From the NCBI GenBank assembly GCA_014904845.1, contig MU119213.1, positions 62,001 through 126,000 on the forward strand: a DNA stretch of 64,000 nt, written 5' to 3'. This stretch comes from Acephala macrosclerotiorum (lineage: Eukaryota > Ascomycota > Leotiomycetes > Helotiales > Mollisiaceae). The notes below the pieces were generated by a model, which made no database searches, was not told the origin of the DNA, and worked only from the letters and a program-made list of their open reading frames with translations. Of the stretch, positions 1 through 11,857 are shown piece by piece (within the stretch, counting starts at the first letter, position 1; every line of letters starts with the position of its first letter). Position numbers and translations under genes: made by a program.

Positions 1-547
1 CTCGAGGAGAGCTTGAGGATTATCGCAGACAGTATGGTTTCTATACTCGAGCTTTTGATCCAATGCTAACTTGAACAGGTATTCCGACATATTAGCAAGC
101 TGGTGCGAGTCCCAAATGGGGCAGCAAGTCGGAGATGGAGAGTGTTGGACACTTGCACACCACGGACTTCAAGCTATCGGTGCAATGCCTTCGCAAACAC
201 TAGTACACGGCGCTCTCGTATACTCATGCCTCCCAGCTCAATCGAACCCACAACCTCAAGGCAGTGTCCGCGAATCGGGAGTTGCGAGAGGTGATATAAT
301 ACAGATTCTCAAGGCACATTTTCAACTTAAGAATGGTAGTTCGGCTTGGGCGGGAGACCCGGATCATACGGCTGTTATTACTGAGGTTGAGCCAAATGGG
401 GTGTTGAAAGTAGTAGAGCAGAATGTTGGAGGTGTGAAGAAGGTGCAGACTGGGTCATATGATATGTCTACTATGGTGACGGGAGAGATGAGGATATACA
501 GGGCAGTAAGTGAGAGCTGGGTTGGGAAGCTTGATCCAAATTGGTAG
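1..547 (+). CDS. Bbc1/Mti1-type myosin-tail-interacting protein, C-terminal end (partial)
   Basis: The gene enters from the left edge. A short exon piece (to 31) joins a last exon (79-547) across a 47-nt intron with donor GTATGG at 32, branch point GCTAAC at 65-70 and acceptor CAG ending at 78; the reading phase is kept. About 166 residues are visible, ending in a stop at 545-547. The sequence resembles the C-terminal cysteine-proteinase-like fold domain of fungal Bbc1/Mti1, with a conserved GECWTLA segment near the start and a GDPDHTAVI segment in the middle. In yeast these proteins bind type I myosin tails at cortical actin patches and restrain actin assembly during endocytosis; the SH3 domain would lie upstream of the window. 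The family call rests on remembered similarity of this C-terminal block, so it is good but not certain. Confidence 0.7.
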
Positions 548-719
548 CCAGGATTGGTTTGCAAACCAGCATGCCATATCAAGAGGCAGCTCACAATTCA
601 TTCAGCCATTGAAGCCTTCCTTCTGGTTTAGTTTATGCCCCGTTGCCTTGCACTCTCTTCCAACAGCTAGCTACAAGGATCTCAAACCTGTGAGACCTTC
701 CCCAATCACTTGTTTTCCA

Positions 720-1559
720 TTAATCCTCAATCTGTGTTGGACTCCTTTCCTTTCCTTTCTTACTCTTCTTGCTTTTCGACTGCCCGTTTCTGTCAGAATC
801 ACTCTTCTCTTGACTGTTCCCTCTCTTCCGCTTCTTGCTTTTATCCTTTATGTTCTTCTCTGGCTCAGCTTCCTCTGCGATCTCGGCGTCAGGAACTGCC
901 ACCAAGTACTTTCTGAGGTCCACGATGAGCAGACCGTGACCGGGTGGCACAATCTGTTTCTTCAATCGGATCACAATATCCCTCCATATCTCATGAGTGA
1001 ATTCCTCGGGGTCTGTTCTCTCAGACATTCTGACATTGAAAGCTATTTGGTCCAGAAATAATCTTCGCAGGCCACTCTTGGAATTGGTACAAGCCCATAC
1101 CCTCTCCGTACTCTCTGTGTCGGCCCAAGGCTGGGTTTGCTTCCAGGCCAGCACAATTTGTTCGATTGCCAAATTCTGGCAGACAGGAACTGCGAGTATA
1201 TCGCATAAGATCCACAGCTCAACGAAGTCGTCAACGGTAGGCCCAGGATAACCTTGAGGGTACAGATCTCCGGCCAGTAACCACCAGCGAAAGAGTTTTA
1301 TTGCATTGCCAGTCGTGTCTGAGAGTTCGATTTCCTGGGTTTCTGTCTCCTTCCATCCACGTTCGAACGCGCTGTGGAGGTATCTGGAATGATAGCAGGC
1401 AAGTTCTTTGTTGACCTTGATCCCATGTTTGTCTCCTTCCCACTTGATAGTGATCGTCTCAGGAGCAAGATTGCTTGTAAGGTTAGAGTAGTCTTAAAAG
1501 AGACGTTGTAAAGCCACCTACTTTAAATCGGGCTTCTTCCTCTCTTCAGAAGATGCCAT
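720..1559 (-). CDS. BTB/POZ-domain protein with Lys-rich tail
   Basis: Two exons: 1559-1522 (start ATG at 1559-1557) and 1473-720, split by a 48-nt intron with donor GTAGGT and branch point TCTAAC. The product is 263 aa. Residues about 15-110 read as the fungal type of BTB/POZ fold: beta strands around ITIKWEG, then a segment KELACYHSRYLHSAF like the usual 'H+ yL s S+vF' region, then helices ending in LCDILAVPVCQNLAIEQIV. Such domains mediate dimerisation or bind cullin-3, but no Kelch or other partner domain is present. The last 60 residues are a Lys/Ser-rich tail with KKRKRG and KSKKSKKGK clusters that could be a nuclear localisation signal (inference). A second BTB gene on the same strand lies 0.7 kb away; the two are only distantly alike. 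Confidence 0.8.
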
Positions 1560-2259
1560 TGACGCGTCTGTTGCGACTGGATGTGTGAGAGTTGGAGGTT
1601 TGGCAGCTGCAGATGGTTTTGACCCGTGTTCCAGTGGTGTTGAAAGCGATATCATGAATATGGGTACAGTCGAAAGGGACTAAGGGTTAATATTCAATCC
1701 TCATTCGCGTTCCACACGGTAGATTGCGATATCGATAACTTCATATGACTGTAACCTGGTGTTGAAGATGCTGAACGTCGAGGCTGGGGAAACAGGTAGC
1801 TCGAGGTTGGCTTGCTCCTTCCCAATGTACCACCACCTCCCAACTTGCAACTTCCTTGCAGACACTACCATTCTCCTCGAACATGTCAGGTAATGGAAGA
1901 TCTGGAGCAAATGACAGCGGAGAGTTTTCAAGAAGTTTTACTAAAAGCCAATTCAGTTTCCTCGGTACTGCTTTGTAGATGTATGAAATTCCAAGTTTCT
2001 ACCAGCGTTATTATTTATACTATAATCTTCTGTAGTGCCAACTGATGTACAAGATCTTAGAAGGAATGCTTGCATTGATTTTATCAATGTATCACGTGTC
2101 GTTCAGGGGCAAACATTCACATTCAGAATTCGGTTGCATTTTGGTGACAAGACCTTTCATCTCGCTTCTATGCTACCTTTGAAATTTAGGTCCATTGTAC
2201 ATGCCCCTCAATCTGACATTCTAACCCCACCGTCCGTCAAAAGGAGTCTAGACATTTTC
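1560..2259 (+). other. Intergenic spacer upstream of the first BTB gene
   Basis: This holds the promoter of the BTB gene ending at 720 and the 3' flank of the next one. Only short open frames without family resemblance are present. A CACGTG hexamer sits at 2093-2098. Nothing else supportable is seen. Confidence 0.5.
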
Positions 2260-3173
2260 TCATGCCTCGTTAACATAGTAACTCCTAGCCTTCATGGGAG
2301 AGCTGCCAGGAAAGAGATGGAAGGGGTGTGGGGACATGCTACTTGACCTATAGGCCAACGCAATGTCGATACCAAATTGTCGTGGTGTTGTGAGCAATTG
2401 CGCCGCCTCCACCCAAATCTCCTCATCCGTCTCAAAAGCACACTTGTCCACGAACCACTTCCGGAGCATACTACCTGCCATGGTACGGTCGTAGAGATCG
2501 CCGACAGCAAGTACCTGCTCTTTGCTCAGCGACTTCCACATCAATCTCCGGATTACTGCATTTTGCAATTTGGGCATCAGGAGGCGATCAGCTAGAATCC
2601 AGGTGTCGACCAATTGTTCGCACTCAACGTCCTCCAGCGCAGTGATCCCAAGGTCTGCCTCTTGATTGTACATCCATGCTTGAATATGTCCAAATACTCG
2701 AGGGTCGTCAATGTCGTTCATAGCGATCTCTCGGGTAGCCCCCTCGAGGAAGCCACGCTTGAAAGCCGCAGAAAGGACAGGTGAGTAGTAGGTTGCAAAC
2801 TGTTTGTAGACTTTGTACTCCATCATATTTCCGGCATCGCCAGCTTTGATTGTAACCAGTTCATTATGCGGATCACTATTCTAGTAAGTATAATATAGTC
2901 AAACAAAGATCGAATGCCTAACCTGAGAGTTGGAACCTTGACTTCTTGATTCAGCCTTCCAAAGGGAGATAGTGAGCCCGTTGCAGGACGTCTTTGTGCT
3001 CTCGTAGGGTCGGAGCGCACTTCGCTGCCAGAGATCGATCTAACGTTCTCGTCAGTTTTGGAACTCACAAACTGGTTATGCAGTGCAGGCGGAAATACAA
3101 ACCTATGCATCTTGCTCTCTTGGTGAAGACCTCTCTGTCGAAACATCCCAACGCCTGATGGGTTGAAAGACAT
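2260..3173 (-). CDS. BTB/POZ-domain protein
   Basis: Exons 3173-2923 and 2875-2260 are joined across a 47-nt intron (donor GTTAGG, acceptor TAG), giving 288 aa. The second exon opens with a typical fungal BTB domain (LVTIKAG, then VYKQFATYYSPVLSAAFKRG and EIAMNDIDDPRVFGHIQAW), followed by ILADRLLMPKLQNAVIRRL, the BTB 'lA..l.vp.L...' helix pair. The N-terminal 80 residues are basic and without recognised domains. A second in-frame intron is possible in exon 1 (donor GTTTGT at about 3105, acceptor GTTAG at about 3043, 63 nt); it would remove 21 residues and the sequence alone cannot decide. Function is unknown beyond protein interaction. Confidence 0.75.
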
Positions 3174-5865
3174 CTTGGCAGTGGTGAGTGGTGAGTTGTT
3201 TCGAGATCGCCGAGTCGCGCCGACGAGGAAGATTAAATAACCACTCCATCGTGCAAGTTCCGAAGTAAGCCATAGCGCAGCCTTGCCTGTTACAAGTCTT
3301 GTAGAGCGGGATATTTGAGCCGCTAAACTTGTAGAGATATGTGGGTCTGGATTCGCTCTTTACGCCTCTGCCTCTGCCTTGTGGTGAATACTAGCAAGCA
3401 GTTTCGACTAGAGGGACCTCCACTTGCAGTTTTGGAGAGTGTGACGTGCCAAAGTGCCAGGAACTCAAATACAACGACTTGGCTTTGGAAAGCGATTGGA
3501 CATCCATGACTTTGATGTTGATGGCACGCTTTGAGCTTAGGGAATAGAGCCCACTTTCGTAGCTGAAAGGTTCGACGTCGTCCTCTCTACGCCTGAAAAG
3601 ACCTAATGTTGAGTATCTCCACCAGAAGGTCTTCCAGCAACCTCTTAGCCCCTGAGTCAGCTCTGGTACAAAATGATCATCAGATGTTGCTGATCAACAG
3701 CTTTTTCTGCACCACCTGTGAAGCAGATTCTTTAATAGCTTTCTTCCCCATGTCCGAAGAAGGTGGTTCTCCTTGCGTTGGGAAAACTGGCCAGATGATA
3801 CATTTGCCGCCGAATTGGTGCGATGTGCAACAAAGAGAGGACTTCTGTTTCGTTGCACTTCGCCCTTTGTAGTTTTCGCCCCAAGGCGCATGGCTCTGGC
3901 CAAAGGCTCAATATTGTCCTCAAAAGATGTCCCCACACTCTGGTACATTTATATTTTACGCCTCAACTTGGACAGCTCCTGAGGCCACGACGCTGTCAAA
4001 ATCCCATGACCATAGGATGAAGTTTAGCATAACTCAGCAACCATAGCGAGCAACCCTGGAGCATGGTTGTCGTTCAAGATGACATCACAACAATGAACCA
4101 TGTAGCAAATCAGACTCGTTGGTTGTCCTCAATGCCAAGGGACATTTGAAACGAGTCTGGGCTACGGGCTGCTTCCACAAAGAGATTTTCTCAAGGAATT
4201 TTCTATGCATACCTAGGATGAGTTGAAGCTGCTCGAGGCGCAGTCAAGCTCTGTGGCGCGAAGCCACGCTCGAAGTCGAAGATATGCCAAGAGAACCTTC
4301 ACCGCGGTCAAATAAAACAAACAACTGTGCTCAGGAACCCAAAGACGGAGCATATTCCTCGGGCAATAGCACCTGGTAAAATTCAACTATCGAGATGTCT
4401 GTGCTAGACCTTGCCCTTTAACAATCGGGAAGTCTTAGCTTCTCCAAGCTGCACATATCCAGGACTATACTTGTACAGAATTCCAATACAGCAAGGAAAA
4501 GCCCCTGTCCGTGATTCAACGGGGCGTCAAATTATGCAGCGAGTAATCGACTAGGAATAGAGAGTCGCATCTCAAGGGCATGCACCTAGCAATGTCCGAT
4601 GTTGGCTCGATGTGCCGATTAGCGCAGTTCTCGCCTGTGACCAAAGAGGTGCTATCATATCAAAAAGAAAGCAGAAAATGGGACCAAAATATATAGCAAA
4701 GATGTTGTCCTTTCACAAAAGCGCCGAGAACAAGACAGAAAAGCGACAAAAGGGATGAAGCTTCGCTTCAGTAGAGATCATTACGACCCAGGCTTCAACG
4801 TTATCAGCGAAGGCCCAAGTTCACTAAGACCGCGTATACATACGAAGATTCGAACTAAATCCACTATCAGAATGCGATTTACAAAGGCAATGCACCAAAC
4901 AAACCTCCCAATCTCCAGAGTAGTCCAGTAGACCGAAATCTGGCGCCTTAACCATTAGCTTGACAGATGTCAGCTCAAGCCAATGAGATTGATTTTGGGA
5001 ATCCTCACGCCACTAGGCCTCAAATTTGAGGACGTTTGCGAAAAATTCGCTTATTTAAATCTATACCAGGCGTTCTCAGAAAGCGGAATGAAATCCGTTT
5101 AGAGGGTTGTGCATGTAGCCTATGTTTGGCTGTGCAGGGCCCGGAAGCGGCCAGTAGAAAAGAATGGAAGTCAATGAGACAGGTATTGTACAGTAGCTTT
5201 GAGAGAAGGAACAATCTGTAAGCTCCAAATTTCTTATCAGGAATAGTACCTTGAAAGTCCTATTGTATCAAGGGATGCCTTTCGGTGTCGCTGGAATTAC
5301 ATTCCTTTCGATGTATTTTGTTCTTGTGCGCCGCCCCAAAGCTGGGTAGACACACTAAATACATCAACTCACTCGGTTTCTTGATATACGGGATCTAACC
5401 CTACACGGGGTGCTGTGAATCCAGGATGCTTCCTCATCGATTGTGAGGGCTTATGACAGACTCAAACGTTGGAGGACAAACGTGAAAGGGCTTGAGGATT
5501 GCGACCACTGCTTGCATTGTGGGGATATAGGGAACGAGAAACGGGGTTTTTTCTTGCAAAGTTGTGCACAAGAAAACAAATTGAAGGCTTGTGGCTGAAG
5601 GCCGATGTGGCTAGTTTGGGTTAGCGCTAGTGTAATTAGAGAAAGGGGAAGGTCGCTAGCTCTCGATGAAGCGACGTCGGAGAGACTTTGTGGAAGTTCA
5701 GGAACGAGCTCTAAATTTTGAGCGATTGAGCTTCACTCCCCCTCTTCACCGCTCCCAACCAGCGGGCACACAGCTCCTGCGATAGCTTCTGATTGAAGCC
5801 TCTAGTTCTTTCTCCAGGCATCTATCACCTTTCTCTGCCTCAATTTTCGAGTCTTCGAAGCCGCA
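3174..5865 (+). other. Gene-poor spacer of 2.7 kb
   Basis: Only short overlapping open frames of 60-90 codons occur here, on both strands, with no domain resemblance and no consistent splice structure. The stretch near 5640-5865 is the promoter and leader of the sideroflexin gene. A tRNA-like relic at 4895-4968 is listed separately. A decayed element beyond recognition cannot be excluded. Confidence 0.5.
4895..4968 (-). pseudogene. tRNA-like relic (resembles an intron-containing tRNA-Arg or Leu 5' half)
   Basis: Reading the minus strand, AAGCTAATGGTTAAGGCG matches the D-arm/A-box pattern of eukaryotic tRNAs. It is followed by an anticodon stem CCAGA and, 19 nt later, its complement TCTGG; the loop starts TTTCGG, so it could be a UCG anticodon with a 12-nt intron. 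After a short AGATT variable segment the sequence GGGAGGTTTG begins like a T-arm, but the GTTCRANNC T-loop and the matching 3' stem are missing, and no 7-bp acceptor pairing is seen. It is therefore read as a broken or truncated tRNA, not a working gene. Chance resemblance is possible. Confidence 0.3.
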
Positions 5866-7064
5866 ATGTCTGCATCACTCCCCGGAAGTCGAGAGCTCCC
5901 CGCCTCACAATATGATCTTAGTACATACTGGGGACGAGTGATGCACTCTGCCAACATTTCAGATCCTAGGTGAGGAGGTTGTTCTATTCGTCTCAGGCAA
6001 AAGGTGTTTGGAATTGAACAATTTTTTTGTGGGACAAATGCTAATCTTCTACAGAACACTACTCGTAAACTCGGCAGGATTAGAACATGCGAAGAGTCTA
6101 GTGGCAGGATACAAGCAGGGGAAGATCGCAGAGATGAATGATGAATTGTGGAAGGCAAAGAAAATCGTGGACTCAACGTTACACCCGGGTAGGTGCTGCT
6201 GGTCTCCATGAAGATTCAATGCTGATACCCTCAGATACGGGCGAGCCAGTATTACTCCCATTCCGAATGTCCTGCTTCGTTATCTCGAATTTAGTCGTCA
6301 CGGCGGGAATGCTGACACCAGGGCTCGGAGTAAGTCAGCCTGTGTTCCTGCACAACAGCTACTAATTTTTTCAGACGACTGGCACACTCCTCTGGCAAAT
6401 CACCAACCAATCCCTCAATGTTGCCATCAATAATGCCAATGCCAACAAATCCACGCCTCTGTCTGTCTCGAAAATCACGCAATCATACTTCCTAGCAGTT
6501 GGTGCTTCGTGTACGGTGGCTTTGGGACTCAATGCACTCGTTCCACGATTAAAGCGAGTCAGCCCAGCAACCAAGACAATCTTGACGAGGCTGGTACCCT
6601 TCGCTGCGGTTGCAAGTGCGGGAGCTCTCAACGTCTTCTTGATGCGTGGGGAGGAAATCAGACAGGGCATTGATGTCTACCCCGTCCTTTCAGAGGCAGA
6701 CAAAGCCAAGCTAGCAGCAGAAGGCAAATCCGAATCCTCAGTCCCTTCTCTAGGCAAGAGCAAGAAAGCTGCTACTCTTGCAGTATCAGAGACTGCTCTC
6801 AGCAGAGTGTTGAACAGCTCACCCATTATGGTCATCCCACCTCTCATCCTCGTCCGGCTCCAGAAGCAGGAATGGCTCAAGAAGAATCCAAGACTCACTT
6901 TGCCAGTGAACTTGGGTCTCATTCTCACTACCAGTCTATTCGCTCTGCCACTGGCACTTGCAGCGTTTCCACAAAGACAAAGTGTTGATGCTTCTAGTCT
7001 GGAAAAGGAGTTCTGGGACAAAGGTGGAGAGAGCGGAAAGGTTGTCTTCAACAGAGGTATCTGA
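5866..7064 (+). CDS. FSF1: Sideroflexin, mitochondrial serine/small-molecule carrier
   Basis: Four exons: 5866-5969, 6055-6188, 6235-6329 and 6375-7064, giving 340 aa, the normal size for the family (about 320-340). The signature block HPDTGE lies at about residues 79-84 across the second intron, followed by LPFRMSCFV and a run of hydrophobic helices (around NLVVTAGMLTPGLG, TVALGLNALVP, IMVIPPLILV, LGLILTTSLFALPLALAAFP). Family knowledge: sideroflexins (SFXN1 in animals, Fsf1 in yeast) sit in the mitochondrial inner membrane and move serine and other amino acids for one-carbon metabolism. The N-terminal motif YDLSTYWGRVMHSANISDPR is also typical. All introns have good GT-AG ends, with branch points such as GCTAAT before 6055. 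Start chosen because it gives the canonical short N-terminus. Confidence 0.95.
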
Positions 7065-9096
7065 GGGTACTGCGGTTCATGAAATAATACCCAAGCAATG
7101 AATCGAGACGACTGCGATGGCAGAAAAACATCAGCGCTAACTTCGTCTGAAGATTCCTAGAAAGGTAAAGATATATGGCGGCCTTTAGGTTGCCTATGTA
7201 AATTAACTGTATTCTCGAAGCATGGCGTTTTCTGGTAGGTGCTGATAGTATATACGGAGCATAGAATAGATTATCTTCTCCTAGAATTATCTCCAAGTCA
7301 AACTCGCTACATGTGGGGCTTGCTCGAATGTCTGATACTAGCTCCAATCCGGTGGAAGGTACAATAGCTATGGCATCCTCTTCCGCACGTCAAAAAGATA
7401 CAGAGACCTCAGAGCGGTTTGATCTAAACTATTGTAAAAGGACGTCAAATTTCAGAACATACTTTCCTCGACAGGTCTAGCAATTTGGCTGGTCTGGGCA
7501 TTCTCATGGTCGTTCTAGCTTCTCCGTTGGTCATCAGGCTTGTTATGAGCCTTTGATCGCCTCTTCCGAACTTTACACACATAATTTCTTCGCAATCCCA
7601 GCCAAATTCACACCACTTGCAGTATTTGCTCCCACCAAGCCATACATACACCCACCAACTCCCCTCTCCTCTCCTCTCCTCACCTCAATATTTATACCTC
7701 AACTTGTGAATTCATCACGTGCAACCCCCTCACCGGCGAATCTGCATTCCGGACAAAATGATACGACGGAGGGCGATCACACTTCCCGCGCGTCCATCAA
7801 ACGATATCAAGTTGTTGATAGAAACATTTGATTGATTTGGGGCAAGATTCCGTTTCTAACGTGTGAAGGAAACTTATGATTATTTCTATGATACGCCGCG
7901 ATGATCCTTTGCTGGCCGTCTTGAAATTGCCACTGTGAACGTGCGGTCTCATATGAGGGGTCGACAAGACCCGTCCAGAATCTCCAGATCCAGGTTGCCG
8001 CTTGTAAATTCTGCTTAAAGTCTTAAATGACACCCCAGATGGCATGATATTTAAGTATAGGGTATTCTATGGTGTATTCAAACGCAAGGCGTGAAATATG
8101 TGGTCTTGGCAACGTTATTGCGGTCTTTCGGATTCAAGATTTCACTGTAAGAATGGGGACCAACGCCGGTAAATATGAATCGAGTCGAATCAGTGAAAGG
8201 GAAAGGGGTCGACTGCTGCATGGCGGGAGCCCGGCTTGTCACTTCTGTCCTGCTGAGCTTACGACAAGGTAAGATTACTCGAGCACAGCTCCGTGCAATG
8301 CTGGAGGCAATAAAATTTATGTCCGGTTGATATTCGATATCGATATCAGTGGAGTGAATGGCGACGTGTGTGAGGGGAAATCCTGCGTAATTTGCTGTTG
8401 CCCAGAGAGACAAAAAAGTATTCATGTGCACGCTGCAGATAACACAACTGGTTCTTTGGTGGCTAGAGCTTGCTTTTACTAGCCCCGTCAATGCTGTTGC
8501 GATGAGATACCCCTTAGTGAATGAAAATATAGACGTCGTAGTCATAGCAAGGCGTGGGTGAATCCTATTCGCATTGTCCCCTCAACCATTGAGGTGCGTC
8601 GATACGTGAGTAGTGAGTGAGCAAAGCGGAGTTGCAGACCCACGCTAGCCAAAAGTCGCCAAACAGCACTCTCGCCATCCGAAGCGAAGAGGGAAAGAGC
8701 CCAACTCGCAACTTCTTGCCTCTGAAGAAGCCCTTCATACAGCATCCGCGAGAACAGCTAGATGGTATTTTATTGCTCTGTGGTTATCCAAATACCCAGG
8801 CAAGCTCATTTATCAAGACTCGAATGCGGAATGTCCCGAGTCTGACTTGGGATATCCATCGCTGCGACTTTTGCCCACGCGCCGCCCGTGGAGACAACGA
8901 CCCAGAAACGACAAACCTCTCCTTCGCCGCGCAATTCACCCGATATTGAGAGCAAATTCGAATCCCAAGTCCGCAGAGTCTATGCCATAGACCTGAACTC
9001 TTTATCAAAGCCTCGCCGGCGACTTCACGATCGATATTTCGGTTCGCCGTCGTCTGAGCCCACCTGGGTGCGAAACGATACATTTCTCATTGTGCA
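7065..9096 (+). other. Long intergenic region between sideroflexin and LAMMER kinase
   Basis: No conserved gene is visible. A 155-codon minus-strand frame (8545-8078) begins with a hydrophobic stretch (YLIATALTGLVKA) that could pass for a signal peptide, but it has no recognised domain and may contain splice sites; it is not called as a gene. A CTCTC-type microsatellite lies at about 7655-7690. The last kilobase should hold the kinase promoter and leader. Confidence 0.4.
7655..7690. repeat. CT-rich microsatellite (CTCTC units)
   Basis: A pyrimidine run of repeated CTCTC units on the plus strand, in non-coding sequence. Such tracts are common near fungal promoters; no function can be assigned. 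Confidence 0.6.
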
Positions 9097-11418
9097 ATGT
9101 CGACACCGTCGACTCTGCCGCCTCATCATCCGAATTACGGCTACTCTCACCACCAAAACTATCAATCGAACACTGGATATAGAGCTAACAACACACTCTT
9201 GAACGGCGGCAGCCGGTTGGGAGCGTCATACAATATTCCGACTCCATCGAGTAACGGCAGCTCAGCGAACAGCATCGGTGCAGCCGACCCCACACGAACA
9301 AGTCAAAACACCGCACATTCTTCCTCGAGACCGGAAACGAAACCAGCTACAATGCCCACCTCATCCTCAGTCTCCGTCCCAAAGCAGAATCCTAAGAAGA
9401 GGCAACGCTCTCGAGAGCGGGAGCCGGATTGGCACAAATTCTACAAGAATGGCCTTCCTAAGGAGGTCATCGTCATCGATGATTCTCCTACCCCCGAACC
9501 ATCAGCCTCTATACTCTCCAATACACAAACTGCACGCTCAATGAATGGCAGGGCTCAACATGCTGCAAAGAGAAGAAAGGGTGACGACGTCGGATCAGTC
9601 TTCGACCCTATCTATCACCTTGATCATTCAAACAATCAAAGTCCCGAGTACAAGAATTCGTCGGGGTCTACAATATCGACCGACCGAACCACTTCTGCCA
9701 TACACACTACCGCTGCTACATCACTTGGCTCACATTCCTCAAATGGGCAAAATGGCTACGAGGCTGTCGATGTTCAACCAGGGCAGAAGAGAAAGAGAAC
9801 TGCCACTCGACTTCAGATAGCCAATGAAGCCAAGAAGAGAGAATTGGAGACAAACGGGGATGCCTTCACAAACTACAAACCACCTCCAAGGCCACCTATC
9901 AAGGCCCCAGACGTCCAGGTGAAGCAGGTCGCTGATGTGAGTACTCTGAAAACTGGCAAGAAACCAAAGCTAATTTATCCTTGCAGAATTCCTATACCAA
10001 GAATAGCAAAGTCGACGATGATGATGGCCACTATATAGTTGTCCCTGACACAGACTTGACTGAGAGATGTGAGTCCTCCAGATATCAGCTTGTGTGAAGT
10101 TATGCTGATGAAGGCATAGACCAAGTTACCAAACTCCTTGGCCAAGGAACTTTTGGCAAAGTCGTTCAGGCCAGAGACCGGAAGCGCAACAAGCAGGTTG
10201 CTATCAAGATCATCAGATCTGTTCAGAAGTACCGTGATGCTTCCAGGATAGAGCTTCGAGTCTTGTCTACTCTTAAGGCAAATGACCACGAGAATCGGAA
10301 CCGATGTATACACCTTCGGGATTGTTTCGACTATCGGGGACACATTTGCATTGTTATGGATTTGCTCGGTCAGAGCGTATTCGATTTCCTTAAGGGCAAT
10401 GCCTTTGTTCCTTTCCCAAACAGCCAGATCCAAAGCTTTGCAAGACAGCTCTTCACCAGTGTTGCATGTAAGTCGTCCTAACCTATGTGGCTCATGCCCA
10501 AGCTAATACATTCTAGTCTTGCACGATCTAAACCTCATTCACACCGACTTGAAGCCAGAGAATATCCTTCTATGCGAAAGTGCGTATCAGGCGTTCACCT
10601 ATAGCCGCAGAATTCCATCATCCTCCACCACTGTCAACCGACAAGCAGCCCAGCGAAAGGTACTGCTCGATACCGAGATTCGGTTGATTGACTTTGGTTC
10701 TGCTACCTTCCAAGACGAGTATCACTCCTCAGTTGTGTCCACTCGGCACTACCGAGCACCAGAGATCATCCTTGGTCTTGGCTGGTCCTTCCCGTGTGAC
10801 ATCTGGAGTATTGGCTGTATACTTGTTGAGTTCTTCACCGGAGACGCCTTGTTCCAGACACATGACAATCTTGAACACCTTGCCATGATGGAGGCTGTTG
10901 TCGGAGCTAAAATGGATACCCATCTTGTTCAGCAAGTCAATAGTATGGCTAAAAGAAATGGTGGAAATCCTGCCGCGAAGTACGTACACCCGATCGCAGT
11001 AAGATCATGAAACTAACCCGAGTAGATTCTTCAAGCGACTGAAGCTTGACTACCCTCAACAAGAGACCACCAGAGCCTCGAGGCGATTTGTGAAAGCTAT
11101 GAAACGCTTGGACGTGAGTAGCCACCTGTACCATTTCCCCAATGGAAACTAACGCCGGTGAAGGAGATTATACCCGACAACAACAAGTTCTGTCGCAACT
11201 TCCTCGATCTTCTAAGGAAGATCTTTGTCTATGACCCCGCGGAACGTATAAGTGCCAAAGAAGCGCTTCAGCACCCCTGGTTCAAGGAAGCCGCAACGCC
11301 GGATGATGGCACCGAGGCCACTAAGATTCGATTAGGACGGCAACAGGCCAGCGAGGAAGCAGCAGCTCTTGCAGCAATTGCTCCACCTCAATCGAGACAA
11401 AATGGGTATCGTCACTAG
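9097..11418 (+). CDS. lkh1: LAMMER/CLK dual-specificity protein kinase
   Basis: Six exons: 9097-9936, 9987-10068, 10120-10467, 10517-10979, 11026-11113 and 11164-11418, all with GT-AG ends and matching phase, giving 691 aa. The first 300 residues are low-complexity with basic clusters ([14 protein letters not shown]) suited to nuclear import. The kinase domain follows: glycine loop GQGTFGKV (about 315-322), VAIK lysine (about 337), catalytic loop HTDLKPEN (431-438), DFGSATF (about 482-488) and RAPEII. The family's name motif appears as [11 protein letters not shown], with Ala where the arginine of LAMMER usually stands. Family knowledge: LAMMER kinases (S. pombe Lkh1, yeast Kns1, aspergillus LkhA) phosphorylate SR-type splicing factors and affect filament growth, stress response and cell cycle. 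An insert after the catalytic loop ([15 protein letters not shown]) is normal for the fungal members. Confidence 0.95.
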
Positions 11419-11857
11419 GGTTCAAATAATGCGTGTCATGACGGCGTCCGGGAATGGGGGAGCAAAGGCATTTTTATACTTGGATCACTAAGTGTTGGTC
11501 AAGTGCATTGGGTGGTAATGTTGGCTTAACTGGTGTTCAGTCATAACGTTGACTTCAGAGGTGATTCTGCGCGTTGAGTTATCGGCAATAGAGAATCATG
11601 GTCTTCCCCACTTAGGTGATCACAGCAATGATTTTCCTGTATAAACTTTATGGCAAATCAAACGAATAGCCAGCCCTATGGGTCGCTGATTTTTTCAACC
11701 TTGACTTGCAAGAACTCACTTCTTCATGTGATAATATCGATTGTGATAAGATATGCCGGTGACGATTCCTCTCGGCAGATGACTCAGCCGGCCTGTAACT
11801 TTTGGTAGCTATCAAAATATTTACTTCGATTGGTGTGTAGCCGCATTTGACAACTCT
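11419..11857 (+). other. Spacer between LAMMER kinase and tRNase Z
   Basis: Holds the kinase 3' flank and the tRNase Z leader. No open frame or repeat worth calling. Confidence 0.5.

Noticed and set aside
8078..8545. 155-codon minus-strand frame with a signal-peptide-like start
   Set aside because: No domain, few cysteines in a regular pattern, possible splice sites inside, and a gene-poor setting; a secreted protein cannot be supported from this alone.
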